From assembly GCA_017482205.1 (NCBI GenBank), contig JAFUNK010000013.1, positions 186,001 to 250,000 of the forward strand: a stretch of 64,000 nucleotides of DNA, read 5' to 3'. Positions 62,319 to 64,000 of the stretch are shown here, in pieces. Every line of letters begins with the position of its first letter. The stretch's first letter is position 1. The notes under the pieces are model-generated. The model ran no database searches and was not told the origin of the DNA. It saw only the letters and a list, made by a program, of their open reading frames with translations. The DNA is from Lachnospiraceae bacterium (GTDB lineage: Bacteria > Bacillota > Clostridia > Lachnospirales > Lachnospiraceae). Position numbers and translations under genes: made by a program.

Positions 62319-63470
62319 TTAAAATACACCGTAAATGGCCATGAAAGTACCGGCTGCTACTGCTGTACCGATAACACCTGCTACGTTAGGTCCCATTGCA
62401 TGCATGAGCAGGAAGTTGGTGGGATCTGCTTCCGCACCTACCTTCTGTGATACACGTGCTGCCATAGGAACTGCGGATACACCTGCAGAACCGATTAAGG
62501 GGTTTACCTTACCCTTGGTAATAATACACATTAATTTACCGAACAATACACCTGCAGCCGTACCAAATACGAATGCCGCCAGACCTAAGCCTACGATTTT
62601 GATGGTATCCCAGTTTAAAAATGCTTCTGCACTGGTAGTTGCACCTACGGAAGTACCTAAAAGGATAACTACAATGTACATCAATGCGTTAGATGCTGTT
62701 TCTGTAAGCTGTCTTACTACGCCGGATTCCTTAAACAGGTTACCTAACATCAGCATACCAACCAGAGGAGCTGTGGTAGGCAGAATCAGGCTTACTACGA
62801 TAGTAACAATGATGGGGAACAGAATTCTTTCCAGTTTTGTAACAGGACGAAGCTGTGCCATCTTAATTTTTCTTTCTTTTTCAGTAGTAAGCAGTTTCAT
62901 AACGGGCGGTTGGATAACAGGTACCAATGCCATGTAAGAATATGCCGCTACTGCAATCGGTCCGAGCAGACCGGTCTGTCCCAGCTTACCTGCCAGGAAA
63001 ATAGAGGTAGGGCCGTCAGCACCACCGATAATGGAAATAGCTGCTGCAGCTTTACCATTAAAGCCTAATGCAATCGCGCCAAAGTATGCTGCGAAAATAC
63101 CGAACTGTGCTGCTGCACCAAGAAGGAAACTCTTGGGATTTGCAATCAGCGGTCCAAAGTCCGTCATCGCACCAACGCCCATAAAAATAAGCGAAGGCAA
63201 AATTGCATATTCGTCAAGAATATAGAAATAATACAGCAAGCCGCCTACACCGTTAGCCGAATCTTCTGCATGAAGCATAATATCCGGATAGATGTTTACC
63301 AGCAGCATACCGAATGCTATCGGCAACAAAAGCAGGGGTTCAAATCCATGTCTTATCGCCAGATAAAGGAAAAAGCAGGCAACTGCAATCATCACATAGT
63401 TTCCAACCGACAGGTTGAAGAAAGCTGTCTGATGAAGCAGATTGTCCAGCGTTGTTGTTATGTAATCCAT
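62319..63470 (-). CDS. oadB: Sodium-pumping decarboxylase beta subunit
   Basis: A 383-residue integral membrane protein with about eleven helices. It decarboxylates carboxybiotin and couples this to Na+ export. Family blocks: [31 protein letters not shown], the Na+-site motif [15 protein letters not shown] and [20 protein letters not shown] near the end with [17 protein letters not shown]. It matches OadB/GcdB/MmdB equally, so the acyl substrate is set by the alpha subunit. It lies between the biotin carrier and oadA genes. Confidence 0.95.
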   Translation of the reverse strand: MDYITTTLDNLLHQTAFFNLSVGNYVMIAVACFFLYLAIRHGFEPLLLLPIAFGMLLVNIYPDIMLHAEDSANGVGGLLYYFYILDEYAILPSLIFMGVGAMTDFGPLIANPKSFLLGAAAQFGIFAAYFGAIALGFNGKAAAAISIIGGADGPTSIFLAGKLGQTGLLGPIAVAAYSYMALVPVIQPPVMKLLTTEKERKIKMAQLRPVTKLERILFPIIVTIVVSLILPTTAPLVGMLMLGNLFKESGVVRQLTETASNALMYIVVILLGTSVGATTSAEAFLNWDTIKIVGLGLAAFVFGTAAGVLFGKLMCIITKGKVNPLIGSAGVSAVPMAARVSQKVGAEADPTNFLLMHAMGPNVAGVIGTAVAAGTFMAIYGVF

Positions 63471-63530
63471 TTGATGACCTCCTGTAATTTTAGCAGTTCA
63501 CAATCTATTGACTGTAAAAGTATCCGCTGA

Positions 63531-63926
63531 TTAGTTCATGGTAGCGAGTACCTGACCTGCTTCTACTGCATCGCCAACAGATACTTCAATGCTTGCTACA
63601 GTACCGTCTTCGGGTGCAACTACGGGGATTTCCATCTTCATTGCTTCGATGGTAACAACTGCATCACCCTTCTTTACAGCAGTACCTGCTGCAGCGTCAA
63701 TCTTAAACACCTTACCTGCTGCACCTGCTTCTACCTTGATGCTTCCTGCACTACCTGTTGCGGGAGCGGGTGCCGGTGCTGCGGCGGGAGCGGGTGCTGC
63801 CTTAGGAGCAGGAGCTACAGCCTTAGGTGCTACGGGTGCTGCTACAGGAGCCACGCCTGTGGATGCACCTTCTTCTACTACTACATCATATACATTGCCA
63901 TTTACTGTAATGGTATAATTTTTCAT
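63531..63926 (-). CDS. Biotin carrier protein of the decarboxylase
   Basis: A 131-residue biotinyl protein. A short N-terminal strand domain (KNYTITVNGNVYDVVVEEG) is joined by an Ala/Pro linker (about residues 20-60) to a biotinyl domain, with the attachment site EAMKMEIP (Lys about 97). The carrier moves carboxybiotin between the alpha and beta subunits. ATG 63926 follows GGAGGAAATCAAA; the longest frame starts five codons earlier. The plus-strand frame across it is a shadow of the Ala/Pro linker. Confidence 0.94.
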   Translation of the reverse strand: MKNYTITVNGNVYDVVVEEGASTGVAPVAAPVAPKAVAPAPKAAPAPAAAPAPAPATGSAGSIKVEAGAAGKVFKIDAAAGTAVKKGDAVVTIEAMKMEIPVVAPEDGTVASIEVSVGDAVEAGQVLATMN

Positions 63927-63941
63927 TTTGATTTCCTCCAC

Positions 63942-64000
63942 TTATCTTCTTTTTCTAATGCTTCTAACCACAAAGCCATCCGTGCTCACAGCACCCTGAC
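63942..64000 (-). CDS. Decarboxylase gamma subunit (OadG-like), C-terminal tail only
   Basis: The minus-strand frame open at the window edge ends QGAVSTDGFVVRSIRKRR followed by TAA (63942-63944), 15 bp before the biotin-carrier ATG. A basic VVRSIR-type tail is common at the end of OadG-family proteins, and the position in the operon fits. Only 19 codons are visible, so the assignment rests on the tail and context. Confidence 0.55.
   Translation of the reverse strand, partial: QGAVSTDGFVVRSIRKRR

Noticed and set aside
63589..63918. 109-codon Ala/Gly/Thr-rich plus-strand frame
   Set aside because: It is a shadow of the Ala/Pro linker and biotinyl domain on the minus strand.

Overview
The window looks like a chromosomal segment of a low-to-moderate GC Gram-positive anaerobe of the Clostridia, most probably family Lachnospiraceae. 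This is an inference from gene content and signal types: T-box leaders on leuS and pheST, AGGAGG-type ribosome binding sites, sigma-A promoters with 17-bp spacers, a SpoIID-family protein and a SleB-like hydrolase, a pyruvate:ferredoxin oxidoreductase, an Rnf complex and a sodium-pumping decarboxylase. No oxygen-respiration genes, tRNA or rRNA genes, phage genes or CRISPR arrays are seen. Most genes lie on the minus strand.

Layout. 1-2.7 kb: 3'-truncated leuS with its Leu T-box. 2.7-3.3 kb: antitoxin-like HTH gene with a decayed toxin upstream. 3.5-7.1 kb: EF-G-like GTPase and, divergently, tyrA. 7.1-10.6 kb: vanZ-like, PilZ, queA and an M18 aminopeptidase. 10.6-15 kb: repeat region, then pheT and pheS with a Phe T-box. 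15-21.4 kb: two zinc-ribbon proteins around an EAL phosphodiesterase, YihY, a SpoIID-like protein and a probable 6S RNA. 21.4-24.5 kb: porCDAB. 25-31.3 kb: pckA, aminopeptidase P, deoC and citrate synthase. 31.7-35.6 kb: two ABC exporter half-transporters preceded by a tiny unannotated peptide gene. 35.7-39.2 kb: an unknown protein, thrC and an Rpn-family nuclease. 39.2-43.5 kb: a tandem pair of mosaic secreted proteins, SleB, an AP2-domain protein and a GH25 lysozyme. 43.6-46.7 kb: a small beta-glucan locus (GH5, AraC regulator, GH16 lipoprotein). 47-53.2 kb: a cysteine hydrolase and rnfCDGEAB. 53.2-60.8 kb: an RNase H-like exonuclease, then a co-directional chain tetR-rpiR-FAD oxidoreductase-cmk-ispH-rpsA-cheR. 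60.8-64 kb: sodium-pumping decarboxylase genes in the order oadG (tail only), biotin carrier, oadB, oadA/pycB.

How the genes fit together. Central carbon flow around pyruvate, acetyl-CoA, oxaloacetate and PEP is strongly represented (por, pckA, gltA, oad). Two ion-translocating machines, Rnf and the Oad/Gcd-type decarboxylase, can turn reduced ferredoxin and decarboxylation energy into an ion gradient. Extracellular GH16 and a GH5 without a visible signal peptide suggest stepwise use of mixed-linkage or related beta-glucan under an AraC regulator.

The most unusual material is between genes. Two intergenic arrays (31.5 and 46.8 kb) each hold four 34-35 bp inverted-repeat units with almost the same irregular pitch (72/53/72 bp). 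A third array at 10.8 kb has the same design, but its arm hexamer has changed on both sides in a pairing-preserving way. A fourth, looser one is at 24.7 kb. All four lie on the 3' side of at least one gene. The second notable item is the 35-codon Cys-Cys peptide gene with its own strong promoter, ribosome binding site and terminator, directly upstream of the ABC pair. Two long imperfect palindromes and a recent mosaic duplication of secreted proteins are also worth attention.
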